Assembly: GCA_934444735.1 (NCBI GenBank) | Contig: CAKSDE010000004.1 | Coordinates: 1 to 64,000 of the forward strand | Source: an uncultured Clostridia bacterium | Lineage (GTDB): Bacteria; Bacillota; Clostridia; UBA1381 | Direction of reading: 5' to 3' | DNA: 64,000 bases | Part shown: in pieces, positions 34,270-42,172 of the stretch | Layout: each line of letters begins with the position of its first letter | How positions within the stretch are numbered: position 1 is the stretch's first letter | Translations under genes and position numbers: made by a program | The notes under the pieces: generated by a model | Database searches by the model: none | The model's input: only the letters and a program-made list of their open reading frames with translations | Told to the model about the DNA's origin: nothing

Positions 34270-35325
34270 ATGAATAAGCTGAAAGTAGCTTTTATCGGGA
34301 TAGCGCATACTCATGCCGGGTGTCTTTATAATGAGTTTATGACTCAAAAGGAGCGCGTGGAATGGGTAGGCTATTCGGATATTGAGTCGGAATTGGGCGA
34401 GACGGCAGGTGAGCGGTGCGAGCGTAATTTTGCCGCCGCAAAGGATATGCCGTATTATGAAAATTACAGAGATATTCTGGATTTGTCGCCCGATCTGGTG
34501 ATAGTAAATACCGAGCTTCAGGATCATGCAAGGGTTGTTGGAGAGATTTTGGAGCGCAACATAAATGTACTGGTTGAAAAGCCGATGGCGACAAATATGC
34601 AGGAGGCGCAGAAGATGTATGCGGCGGCAAAAAAGAGCAAAGCCGAACTTATAATAAACTGGCCGATTGCGTGGTTTTCGTATTTTAACCTTATAAAAAA
34701 GCTTGCCGATGATGGTGTTGTCGGCGATATTTTAAGAGTGTGCTACAGAAGCCCGGCTACCTGGGGGCCGTATGATTTGGGCAAGTACAGTGAGGCGGAG
34801 CTTAAGAAAATGTGGTGGTATAACAGGGAGAACGGCGGCGGTGCGATAATGGATTATGCGTGCTACGGCTGTGTGCTTTCGACATGGATATTCGGCAAAA
34901 GGGCGGAAAGCGTGTACGGTATAAGAAAGAACTTCCTGCACGGATTTTCCGATATTGAGGATTACAGTGCATTTTTGCTGGATTTCGGTACGGGAGTCGG
35001 ATTTTTGGAGGGCTCGTGGTCTACCTTTAATTCGGGCGAGATCCCGACAGGACCGATAGTATACGGGACAAAGGGAACGCTTGTGAGCGACCGATATACG
35101 AATGCGGTAAAGCTCTATAAGACGCCGAGCCACAGTCTGGAGCCGCCCGATGAAGTGTTTTGCGATGCACCCGAGGTGGGCAATGCCGGGGTAAATGTAG
35201 TGGAGCATTTTTTGGATAATAAGCCGCTGCATGAGCTTTTGACGCTTGAATTTAACATGATGGCGCAGGCGGCATTGGACGCAGGGATACGATCGTGCGG
35301 ATCGGGTAAGGCGGAAAAAGCATAA
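34270..35325 (+). CDS. Gfo/Idh/MocA-family oxidoreductase 4, atypical subgroup
   Basis: A 351-aa oxidoreductase and the last gene of the long operon. It pairs with the gene at 19732: the Rossmann loop reads GIAHTH (residues 9-14), EKP is kept in VEKPMATN, and INWPIAWFSYF and GGGAIMDYACYGCVLSTW match the same regions there. AAAGGAAC precedes the ATG and the gap from the upstream gene is 18 nt. A terminator follows at 35341. Two genes of this unusual subgroup plus two ordinary ones in one operon suggest several oxidation or epimerisation steps on one substrate (inference). Confidence 0.88.
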   Translation: MNKLKVAFIGIAHTHAGCLYNEFMTQKERVEWVGYSDIESELGETAGERCERNFAAAKDMPYYENYRDILDLSPDLVIVNTELQDHARVVGEILERNINVLVEKPMATNMQEAQKMYAAAKKSKAELIINWPIAWFSYFNLIKKLADDGVVGDILRVCYRSPATWGPYDLGKYSEAELKKMWWYNRENGGGAIMDYACYGCVLSTWIFGKRAESVYGIRKNFLHGFSDIEDYSAFLLDFGTGVGFLEGSWSTFNSGEIPTGPIVYGTKGTLVSDRYTNAVKLYKTPSHSLEPPDEVFCDAPEVGNAGVNVVEHFLDNKPLHELLTLEFNMMAQAALDAGIRSCGSGKAEKA

Positions 35326-35340
35326 AAATACGAAACGAAA

Positions 35341-35377
35341 AAAAGCGAACCCGACGGTGTGCCGTGGGTTTGCTTTT
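35341..35377 (+). terminator. Intrinsic terminator of the long operon
   Basis: AAAAGCGAACCCGACGG pairs with CCGTGGGTTTGCTTTT (one G.T pair, one bulge), followed by more T residues, 15 nt after the last operon gene. Confidence 0.88.
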
Positions 35378-35406
35378 TTCTTTATGAGTTAAACAAAAGA
35401 AATATC

Positions 35407-35745
35407 TTATAATTTATCTGCATTTTCAATCAGAATTTTTATTACCGAATAGAGTCTTTGGAATTTTATTTCATCAATGCCGTTTATGGAAGTTAAAAGG
35501 CTGTCGATGTGATTATTTTTAGTTTTTGCTATGTCAAGGAGCAAATAGTCCGTGCTGATATTTAAAACATTTGATATTGTAATGAGCGATTCGATTGACA
35601 GAGCACGGGTTCCTCTTTCTATATGCCCTATATGAGCCGTCGAAAGGTCGCAGGCTTCCGCCAATTCTTCCTGAGTCAGGTGCATACTTTGTCTGGCGCG
35701 CCGTATTTTTTGACCTAAAGCCGCATAATTAAATGTTGTTTTCAT
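35407..35745 (-). CDS. XRE-family helix-turn-helix regulator
   Basis: A 112-aa protein with a Cro/CI HTH at residues ~8-65: ALGQKIRRARQSMHLTQEEL, then CDLSTAHIGHIERGTRALS and the usual STDYLL after it. The C-terminal ~40 residues are helical, of unknown function. ATG 35745 follows GGTGG; a GTG at 35754 overlaps that site. It diverges from the zinc-ribbon membrane protein at 35882, with 136 bp between, and probably regulates it or itself. Base composition is more AT-rich than the neighbouring sugar operon, as is that of its partner gene, which may mean the two came together by transfer. Confidence 0.87.
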   Translation of the reverse strand: MKTTFNYAALGQKIRRARQSMHLTQEELAEACDLSTAHIGHIERGTRALSIESLITISNVLNISTDYLLLDIAKTKNNHIDSLLTSINGIDEIKFQRLYSVIKILIENADKL

Positions 35746-35819
35746 AATTTCCACCGTCCTTACAGTAGTAATTTTATACTATCAGTTAATATTTTTTAAG
35801 ACACTAACAGAATTAATAC

Positions 35820-35848
35820 TTGACTAATAGCATTATTAATGATATAAT
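35820..35848 (+). promoter_or_regulatory. Vegetative-type promoter of the zinc-ribbon protein gene
   Basis: TTGACT (35820-35825), 17-nt spacer, TATAAT (35843-35848); 33 nt to the ATG at 35882. Any operator for the divergent XRE regulator should lie in 35746-35860; I see no convincing dyad. Confidence 0.8.
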
Positions 35849-35881
35849 TACAGCATAAATTATACATAGGAGGAAGAAAAA

Positions 35882-37075
35882 ATGAAATGTAAACAGTGTG
35901 GAACAGAATTTGAGGGAAATTTTTGTCCCAAATGTGGTGCAAAAAAAATAGAGGTTGAAACATCGCCGCCTATTCAACAGCAAACAGGGGATCAAAATTA
36001 TCAGCAACCGGCACAAACGTTTTCGCCGACACCGCCCGTGAAAAAGAAGAAACCATTTTATTTGCGTTGGTGGTTTATTTTGATAGTAATTTTTGTTATC
36101 TTTATTGGTGTTAGGCTAAACGGCGGTAAATCAAGAAGTGAGAAAATAGTATGGGATGATATTGTGTTAGGAGATATTGTTCCCGAACCATCCGGAAACA
36201 GAGGGGAAATTCATGAGAATTCGGATGAGAAGCTTTGGGTTACTATTAATAAAATAACAGACAAACAGTTTGCAAAATACGTTGAGGCTTGTAAGGAAGA
36301 TGGTTTTGAAGTAGATGTTGAAAAAAATTCTTCTTCGTTCAACGCTTATAATTCAGAGGGGTACAGTTTACAACTCAGCCACTACAGCACCGAGAAAAAA
36401 CTGTCTATTCAATTAGAGAAACCAATGGAAATGTCGTCTATCCAATGGCCGTCAAGCACGGCAGGAAGTCTGCTTCCGGTGCCGAAATCGACCACGGGAA
36501 AATTTTCTTTTGAAAATGATAATAGTTTTTTTGTTTATGTAGGCAATACGACAAAAGAAAATTATGATGAGTATGTTGCTGCCTGTTCCGATAAGGGATT
36601 TAATGTCAATTATAATAAGGGGGACACATATTACTATGCGGATAATGCAGATGGATGGCGTGTTTCTTTGAAATATGAGGGAAATTCGGTTATGACAATA
36701 CGTATTGATGCACCTGATAATTCAAAAAATGATGACAAAACATCTGAACCGGAAGTGACTGAAACACCTAAAACAACAGAAGAGCCTGAAGAAGCTTCAA
36801 ATAATAGTAATAATTTAAGCGGTGTACGCAGCGATTTCAAAAAAGCAATGGACAGTTATGAGAAATTCTTTGATGAATATGTCGCAATAATGAAAAAATA
36901 TAAAGAAAATCCAACCGATGAGAGTATTATAGCGGATTATACAAGGTATATGGAAAAATATAATCAAATGGTGGAAGATATAAATGAATGGAAAGGAAAA
37001 AATATGAATGCTGCGGAAACTGAATACTACATTGAAGTCATAAGAAGAACTTCCGAAAAGCTTAATGAGAAATAG
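35882..37075 (+). CDS. Zinc-ribbon membrane protein with tandem DUF6591-like domains
   Basis: A 397-aa protein. Residues 3-21 form a zinc ribbon (CKQCGTEF then CPKCGAKK), followed by a proline-rich cytoplasmic linker, one membrane segment (about 60-77) and an extracellular part. The latter holds a full DUF6591-like domain (KIVWDDIVLGDIVPEPSGNR onward) and a second, weaker copy (SIQWPSSTAGSLLPVPKSTT onward); both contain Y/AxACxxxGF (YVEACKEDGF, YVAACSDKGF). A Thr/Glu linker and a helical tail end the protein. Function of the family is unknown. AGGAGG precedes the ATG. It stands alone under its own promoter, divergent from an XRE regulator. Confidence 0.82.
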   Translation: MKCKQCGTEFEGNFCPKCGAKKIEVETSPPIQQQTGDQNYQQPAQTFSPTPPVKKKKPFYLRWWFILIVIFVIFIGVRLNGGKSRSEKIVWDDIVLGDIVPEPSGNRGEIHENSDEKLWVTINKITDKQFAKYVEACKEDGFEVDVEKNSSSFNAYNSEGYSLQLSHYSTEKKLSIQLEKPMEMSSIQWPSSTAGSLLPVPKSTTGKFSFENDNSFFVYVGNTTKENYDEYVAACSDKGFNVNYNKGDTYYYADNADGWRVSLKYEGNSVMTIRIDAPDNSKNDDKTSEPEVTETPKTTEEPEEASNNSNNLSGVRSDFKKAMDSYEKFFDEYVAIMKKYKENPTDESIIADYTRYMEKYNQMVEDINEWKGKNMNAAETEYYIEVIRRTSEKLNEK

Positions 37076-37140
37076 CCTGTTGCGATTATATGCAATACAG
37101 ATTTTTTTCGATGCCTGAAATGTCAATAATTTTTGAAAAA

Positions 37141-37174
37141 GAGCTATGTCAAAATAAAATTTTTGACATAGCTC
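37141..37174. terminator. Bidirectional intrinsic terminator
   Basis: Perfect 14-bp stem GAGCTATGTCAAAA / TTTTGACATAGCTC with a 6-nt loop, A-run before and T-run after, between the convergent zinc-ribbon and helicase genes. Confidence 0.9.
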
Positions 37175-37180
37175 ATTTTT

Positions 37181-39382
37181 TTATTCCTCCACTTTTTCCA
37201 GCTTTGCAAATGCCGCCATGAGCTGCTTTGTTCCGATAGAGTCAAAATTCACCTCAAGGCGCATATCCTTGCCGAACCGCTGAGCGGTGATAACTATTCC
37301 CCTGCCGAACTTTTTGTGCATTACGATGTCGCCCTTTTTAAAATCGATTGCACTTTGCGGAATTATTGTCTTTTCCGGCTTTTTAAAGATATTTTCCGGA
37401 CGTTGGAAATACGGCTTTTCAAAAGCGGCAGTATTTGCGCCGCGGTTTTTGTATACCGGCTTTTTGGGCGATAAATCCTCGGTATATTCAAGCGGCAGCT
37501 CGCGCAAAAAGCGTGATTCGCGGTTATAAGTCGATTTGCCGTAGACGGTTCGTGTTTCGGCATTTGTCATGTAAAGCTTCTTTTTTGCGCGCGTTATCGC
37601 GACATAGCAAAGCCTGCGCTCTTCCTCCATATCCTCGTCGCTTTCGCATCGTCCCGAGGGGAACAGACTTTCCTCCATTCCGGCTAAAAATACTACCGGG
37701 AACTCAAGTCCTTTTGCGCTGTGAATCGTCATCATCACGACCGCGTCCTGATCCTCGTCGTATGCGTCGATGTCGGCAACAAGGGAAATTTCCTCCAAAA
37801 GACCTGCAAGCGTCGGCTCTTCGTTTTCCTTTTCATATTCGGCAACCACGCTCATAAATTCTTCTAAGTTTTCAAGCCTTGTTTTTGCCTCAATCGTATC
37901 CTCGCGCCGCAGCATCGGCACATATCCCGTATCAAGCATAACGCGCTGCACGAAATCGCCGAGCTTCATTGATGCCGACGCTTTTTTGAGCGTATTTATC
38001 ATTTCGCAAAATGATAAAAGCTTGGGTGCGGCGCGCGACAGGAGATCGTAGGATTCGGCATTTTCGAGAACGCTGTAAACACTTACGTCCTGCATCTCGG
38101 CAATGCTTGCCGCTTTTTCCATAGTCGCCGCGCCGATTGCACGTTTCGGCTCATTTACGATACGCGAAAGACTCACGCTGTCGTTGGGGTTATGTATAAG
38201 TCTTAAATATGCGATAATATCCTTGATTTCCTTGCGGTCGTAGAACCTTAGACCTGCTAAGACGCGGTAGGGAATTGCATTTTTCATGAGCTGTTCTTCC
38301 AAAACACGCGACTGTGAATTGGTGCGGTACAAAATCGCCGCGTCGGAGTATTTGCCGCCCGAGCTTATGATATTTTCAATCTGCTCGGCGATAAACTGTC
38401 CTTCATAGTATTCGTTTTGCGCATGATAGAGGGCTATCATTTCGCCGCGGTCGTTTTCTGTCCATAAAGCTTTCGGCTTTCTGCCGCGGTTGTTGCTTAT
38501 AACTTTATTTGCGGTATCGAGGATATTTTGCGTCGAGCGGTAGTTCTGCTCAAGCTTTATTACCTTTGCGTCGGCAAATTCGTCCTCAAAGCCGAGGATA
38601 TTGCGGATATTGGCACCGCGGAATTTGTAGATGCTCTGATCATCGTCGCCGACAACGCATATATTTCTGCTGCCCTGTGCCAAAAGGCTTATGAGCATAT
38701 ACTGTACGTTATTTGTGTCCTGATACTCGTCCACCATAATATATTTGAAACGTTTCTGATAATTTTCCAGGACGTCCGGGTTTTCGATGAAGATTTTTAC
38801 GGTGTTTAAGATTATATCGTCAAAATCAAGCGCATTGTTTTTTTTGAGCTTTTTTTGATAAATTTTGTAAACCTCGGCAATTCTTATGTTAAAGCGGTTA
38901 TCGGAATTAACCGCCAAAAATGCGTCGCAGTCCTGCATATTGTCCTTCGCTTTGCTTATAACCGAGGCGATAAGCCGCGGCGGAAAAAGCTTTTCTTCCA
39001 TATGCAGATCTTTTAAACATTCCTTTATAAGGGTGAGCGAGTCGGCGCTGTCGTATATTACAAAATCATTCTCATATCCCAAAAGATGGATAGTGCGCCG
39101 CAGAATCTTCACGCACGCCGAATGGAAGGTGCTTATCCACATATCCTCGGCGGCATCTCCGACAAGTGCGGTTATTCGCTCAAGCATTTCCTTTGCCGCT
39201 TTATTGGTAAAGGTGATTGCGAGGATATTGTATGCACTCACGTGCTCTGTTTCCAAAATATATGCGATACGGTTTACCAAAACCGTGGTTTTTCCGCTCC
39301 CGGCACCTGCAAGCACCAAAAGCGGACCTTTTGTATGTGTAACAGCCTCGCGCTGTTTCGGGTTTAAATTAGAAAGTTCCAT
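37181..39382 (-). CDS. pcrA: ATP-dependent DNA helicase PcrA (UvrD/Rep family)
   Basis: A superfamily 1 3'-5' DNA helicase for repair and plasmid or fork maintenance. The 733-aa protein has Walker A GAGSGKTT at residues 26-33, the DEYQDTN Walker B/motif II at about 217-223, QSIYKFRGA, EQNYRST and the late motifs MTIHSAKGLEFPVVFLAG and VAITRAKK. The C-terminal ~60 residues (FKKGDIVMHKKFGRGIVITA) are the Tudor-like tail of PcrA that contacts RNA polymerase. Length and order are normal. GGAGG precedes the ATG. Single gene, with the terminator at 37141 at its end. Confidence 0.96.
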   Translation of the reverse strand: MELSNLNPKQREAVTHTKGPLLVLAGAGSGKTTVLVNRIAYILETEHVSAYNILAITFTNKAAKEMLERITALVGDAAEDMWISTFHSACVKILRRTIHLLGYENDFVIYDSADSLTLIKECLKDLHMEEKLFPPRLIASVISKAKDNMQDCDAFLAVNSDNRFNIRIAEVYKIYQKKLKKNNALDFDDIILNTVKIFIENPDVLENYQKRFKYIMVDEYQDTNNVQYMLISLLAQGSRNICVVGDDDQSIYKFRGANIRNILGFEDEFADAKVIKLEQNYRSTQNILDTANKVISNNRGRKPKALWTENDRGEMIALYHAQNEYYEGQFIAEQIENIISSGGKYSDAAILYRTNSQSRVLEEQLMKNAIPYRVLAGLRFYDRKEIKDIIAYLRLIHNPNDSVSLSRIVNEPKRAIGAATMEKAASIAEMQDVSVYSVLENAESYDLLSRAAPKLLSFCEMINTLKKASASMKLGDFVQRVMLDTGYVPMLRREDTIEAKTRLENLEEFMSVVAEYEKENEEPTLAGLLEEISLVADIDAYDEDQDAVVMMTIHSAKGLEFPVVFLAGMEESLFPSGRCESDEDMEEERRLCYVAITRAKKKLYMTNAETRTVYGKSTYNRESRFLRELPLEYTEDLSPKKPVYKNRGANTAAFEKPYFQRPENIFKKPEKTIIPQSAIDFKKGDIVMHKKFGRGIVITAQRFGKDMRLEVNFDSIGTKQLMAAFAKLEKVEE

Positions 39383-39679
39383 ATTTCCTCCAAAACGAAA
39401 TTTAATTCATAATTTAAGTATATCACATTTTTTAATAAAATGCTATAGATATTTACTTAAAACTTAAAAATACTCCAAATTTGACGGAAACTTAGCAGTA
39501 TATACTTTGCCCCGAAAGGTCAATCTATTAACAGACGCACAAAATAAATCACACATCTTACTGTTATTCGGCAATCTGTTTGTTTCTTTGCCGAACGGGA
39601 AAGTATTTAAAAAAATGAAAAGCTCATAGCGGAGATTTATTTGTACGCCTAAAGACCGTAAAAGGAAGGAAAAGGAAAA
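39383..39679. repeat. Gene-free region with a degraded repeat copy
   Basis: About 300 bp between pcrA and spoIVB. Around 39540-39605, GGCAATCTGTTTGTTTCTTT matches the end of the ~110-bp repeat units and sits in a perfect 8-bp inverted repeat TTCGGCAA (39567-39574) / TTGCCGAA (39588-39595); the usual GTACGCC core is absent. GTACGCC appears further on without a partner. The spoIVB promoter must lie here but is not clear. Confidence 0.5.
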
Positions 39680-40906
39680 ATGAAAAAATTAAAATTTATA
39701 TTGCTATTATTACCGCTTGCGATATTTTTAAACATATATTTATCTATCCCGGAGGATATTCACATAGCACAAAATTCGGAATATTTTTTGAAAATGAATC
39801 CTTTTTGCCGTGTGGGCGAAAAATCGGTTCAGGCAACCGGCGGGGGAGACGCTTTTGTCACTCAAACGGCGGAGGGTGCAAAGATAAATGCCAAAAGCTC
39901 GGGGAAATATGCGTTTGATGTGAAAATGTTTAACTTTATCCCGATAAAGACGGTGGACGTTACGATTTCCCCCGAGCAGTCGGTGATTCCCTGCGGCTCG
40001 CCTATCGGGATAAAGATATTCTCCGACGGGCTTTTGGTGGTAAATGTTTCAAATGTCACCGCGCCCGACGGCACGGAAAAATCCCCGGCAAAGGACGCAG
40101 GAATAAAAACGGGCGACAGGATAATCTCGGCAAACGGCGAAAAGCTGAATTTATCGGAGGATTTTTCCAAAATTATCGCGTCATGTGAAAATGTAGTCTT
40201 ATCGGTCGTGCGCGGTGAGGAGTGCTTTGATGTGAGCGTTTCGCCGATTGTATCAAATGACGGTGAAAAGCGAATCGGAATATGGGTGCGCGACAGCACC
40301 GCGGGAGTCGGGACTATGACCTATTACGATCCGAAAAACGGTACGTTTGCCGCCTTGGGGCATGGGATATGCGATGTCGATACCGGCGATATGATAATCC
40401 CGAGAACGGGGAGCATTTCAGACTGCGAGATTGCTTATGCGACAAAAGGGGAGGTCGGTGCGCCGGGCGAGCTTTCGGGAATATTCGGCAGCAGGACTCT
40501 CGGCGATATAACCGTAAATTCGCCTTTGGGAATATACGGCAAGATGAAAAATTCCGAAAATCTTCATAATGAGGGATATATGGCGGTCGTGCCGCGTTTC
40601 GGGGTTAAGACGGGAGAGGCGTATATTCTGTGCGATGTTGACGGAGGCGGCGTTTCGCGCTATTCCATTTATATAGAGGAGGTTTCAAAAAGCAGCGAGA
40701 TCTCAAATAAGGGAATGGTGATACGCGTGACCGATCCGGTTTTGCTGGAAAAGACGGGGGGAATCGTTCAGGGAATGAGCGGAAGTCCCATAATTCAAAA
40801 TAATATGCTTGCAGGCGCAGTAACTCACGTATTTGTAAATGATCCGACACGAGGATATGCTATATTTTCCGAAAATATGATTAATCTCAGTTTAAATTTA
40901 CAATAA
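39680..40906 (+). CDS. spoIVB: SpoIVB peptidase (S55 family)
   Basis: A sporulation serine peptidase secreted from the forespore that triggers activation of SigK through the SpoIVF complex. The 408-aa protein has an N-terminal membrane anchor (about 4-22), a PDZ domain (about 113-190, with KDAGIKTGDRIISANGE), and the S55 catalytic domain, with the catalytic His228 in ALGHGICDVDTG and Ser367 in VQGMSGSP. The length is usual. AGGAAGGAAAAGG precedes the ATG. spo0A follows 290 bp later, the order typical of Clostridia and Bacilli, which supports both calls. It marks the organism as a spore-former or recent descendant of one. Confidence 0.95.
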   Translation: MKKLKFILLLLPLAIFLNIYLSIPEDIHIAQNSEYFLKMNPFCRVGEKSVQATGGGDAFVTQTAEGAKINAKSSGKYAFDVKMFNFIPIKTVDVTISPEQSVIPCGSPIGIKIFSDGLLVVNVSNVTAPDGTEKSPAKDAGIKTGDRIISANGEKLNLSEDFSKIIASCENVVLSVVRGEECFDVSVSPIVSNDGEKRIGIWVRDSTAGVGTMTYYDPKNGTFAALGHGICDVDTGDMIIPRTGSISDCEIAYATKGEVGAPGELSGIFGSRTLGDITVNSPLGIYGKMKNSENLHNEGYMAVVPRFGVKTGEAYILCDVDGGGVSRYSIYIEEVSKSSEISNKGMVIRVTDPVLLEKTGGIVQGMSGSPIIQNNMLAGAVTHVFVNDPTRGYAIFSENMINLSLNLQ

Positions 40907-40984
40907 AAATGGATATATTTCTGTTTTTTTTTAATAATGCTATAATGATTTAGTCAAATTCATGTAAAAAAAACAAAAAAACTA

Positions 40985-41013
40985 TTGCAATTTCACTAAA
41001 AGTGTGCTATTAT
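40985..41013 (+). promoter_or_regulatory. Vegetative-type promoter upstream of spo0A
   Basis: TTGCAA (40985-40990), 17-nt spacer, TATTAT (41008-41013), about 180 nt before the spo0A start, leaving a long leader. I see no clear Spo0A box (TTGTCGAA-type) or SigH promoter in 40907-41195. Confidence 0.6.
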
Positions 41014-41195
41014 AGATTTTGGGTGGTCTTGGTATACACCGACGCACATTTACAACTTAATACAGTATATCAGTATCATTACAAAAATTATTAAATGAAG
41101 TGCAGGATATAAAACGAATTGTTTCAGGGGTGAAATCAAAAGGGGGATATTCTGCAAAAGGCTAAAAGTATATGTAAAAAAGAAGGAGAAAACCT

Positions 41196-41981
41196 ATGAA
41201 CGACAAGATTTCAGTCTTAATTGCTGATGACAACTGTAATTTTGCCAATGAGCTTGCGGAGTTTCTGAAAACAACGCCCGATATTACGGTAGCTGCTGTC
41301 GCAAATGACGGCAACGAGGCGCTGTCACTTATTGAGGAAACTTCGCCTGACGTGGCAATACTTGATATTATTATGCCCGAGCGTGACGGTTTGAGTGTTT
41401 TGAAAAAGTTGTCTGAGTCAAAAGCGAAAAAGCCGATATGTGTAATGTTCTCGGTTACGGGAAGTTCAGGGATTATGGATACGGCTATGCAGCTGGGTGC
41501 GGATTATTATCTTTTAAAACCGCAAAAACCTCAGACAGTTGCGGAAGTTATACGTTTATTCACAGGGCATATTGATCGCAAGACATTTCAGGAAAATGTT
41601 GTTTCATCTTATGTGCCGAAACAGGAAGAGCCAATTGATTTGGAGGCTCTTGTTACAGAGTTTATTCATGAATTGGGAGTACCGGCACATATAAAGGGTT
41701 ATCAGTACATTCGTTCGGCGATAATGATGGTGGTTGAGGATATGGATTTATTAAATTACATCACAAAGCAGTTATATCCCACTATAGCGAAGAAGTATAA
41801 AACAACCTCCTCGCGAGTGGAAAGAGCGATCAGACATTCCATCGAGGTAGCATGGAGCAGGGGAAAACCCGAAACTATGGATCAAATTTTCGGCTATACC
41901 GTTGATACGGGAAAGGGTAAGCCGACTAATTCGGAGTTTATTGCAATGGTTGCAGATAGGATTCGCCTTCAGATTAAATAA
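41196..41981 (+). CDS. spo0A: Sporulation master regulator Spo0A
   Basis: Response regulator that starts sporulation when phosphorylated. The 261-aa protein has a receiver domain with acidic pocket D11-D12, phosphorylated D57 in VAILDIIMPERDG and the late lysine in LLKPQKP, then the Spo0A DNA-binding domain, including SSRVERAIRHSIEVAWSRG and the very conserved GKGKPTNSEFIAMVADRIRL end. AGAAGGAG precedes the ATG. A strong terminator follows. No sensor kinase or phosphorelay gene lies in the window, as expected for Clostridia with orphan kinases. Confidence 0.97.
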   Translation: MNDKISVLIADDNCNFANELAEFLKTTPDITVAAVANDGNEALSLIEETSPDVAILDIIMPERDGLSVLKKLSESKAKKPICVMFSVTGSSGIMDTAMQLGADYYLLKPQKPQTVAEVIRLFTGHIDRKTFQENVVSSYVPKQEEPIDLEALVTEFIHELGVPAHIKGYQYIRSAIMMVVEDMDLLNYITKQLYPTIAKKYKTTSSRVERAIRHSIEVAWSRGKPETMDQIFGYTVDTGKGKPTNSEFIAMVADRIRLQIK

Positions 41982-42070
41982 TTTTTGTGTCTCTTTTTTT
42001 AAAAATGTCGTTAAAAAAAGATATATATATATAATCTTTTTAGGGACGAAAATATATTTATCTCAACCCT

Positions 42071-42110
42071 AAAATAAGCCACAGCAGCTTTGATTGCTGT
42101 GGCTTATTTT
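42071..42110. terminator. Intrinsic terminator after spo0A
   Basis: Perfect 16-bp stem AAAATAAGCCACAGCA / TGCTGTGGCTTATTTT with an 8-nt loop, about 90 nt after the spo0A stop and before the convergent FAD oxidoreductase gene. Confidence 0.9.
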
Positions 42111-42172
42111 GGTTTTGAGTGCGAATTTTGCGTTATTTCGCGAAATCATGTCATACTGTGAAAAAATATAAA

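Noticed and set aside
17238..35325. C-glycoside cleavage locus (DgpA-DgpBC type)
   Set aside because: Gfo/Idh/MocA enzymes are present, but I see no DgpB/DgpC-like lyase subunits, so this known system is not supported.
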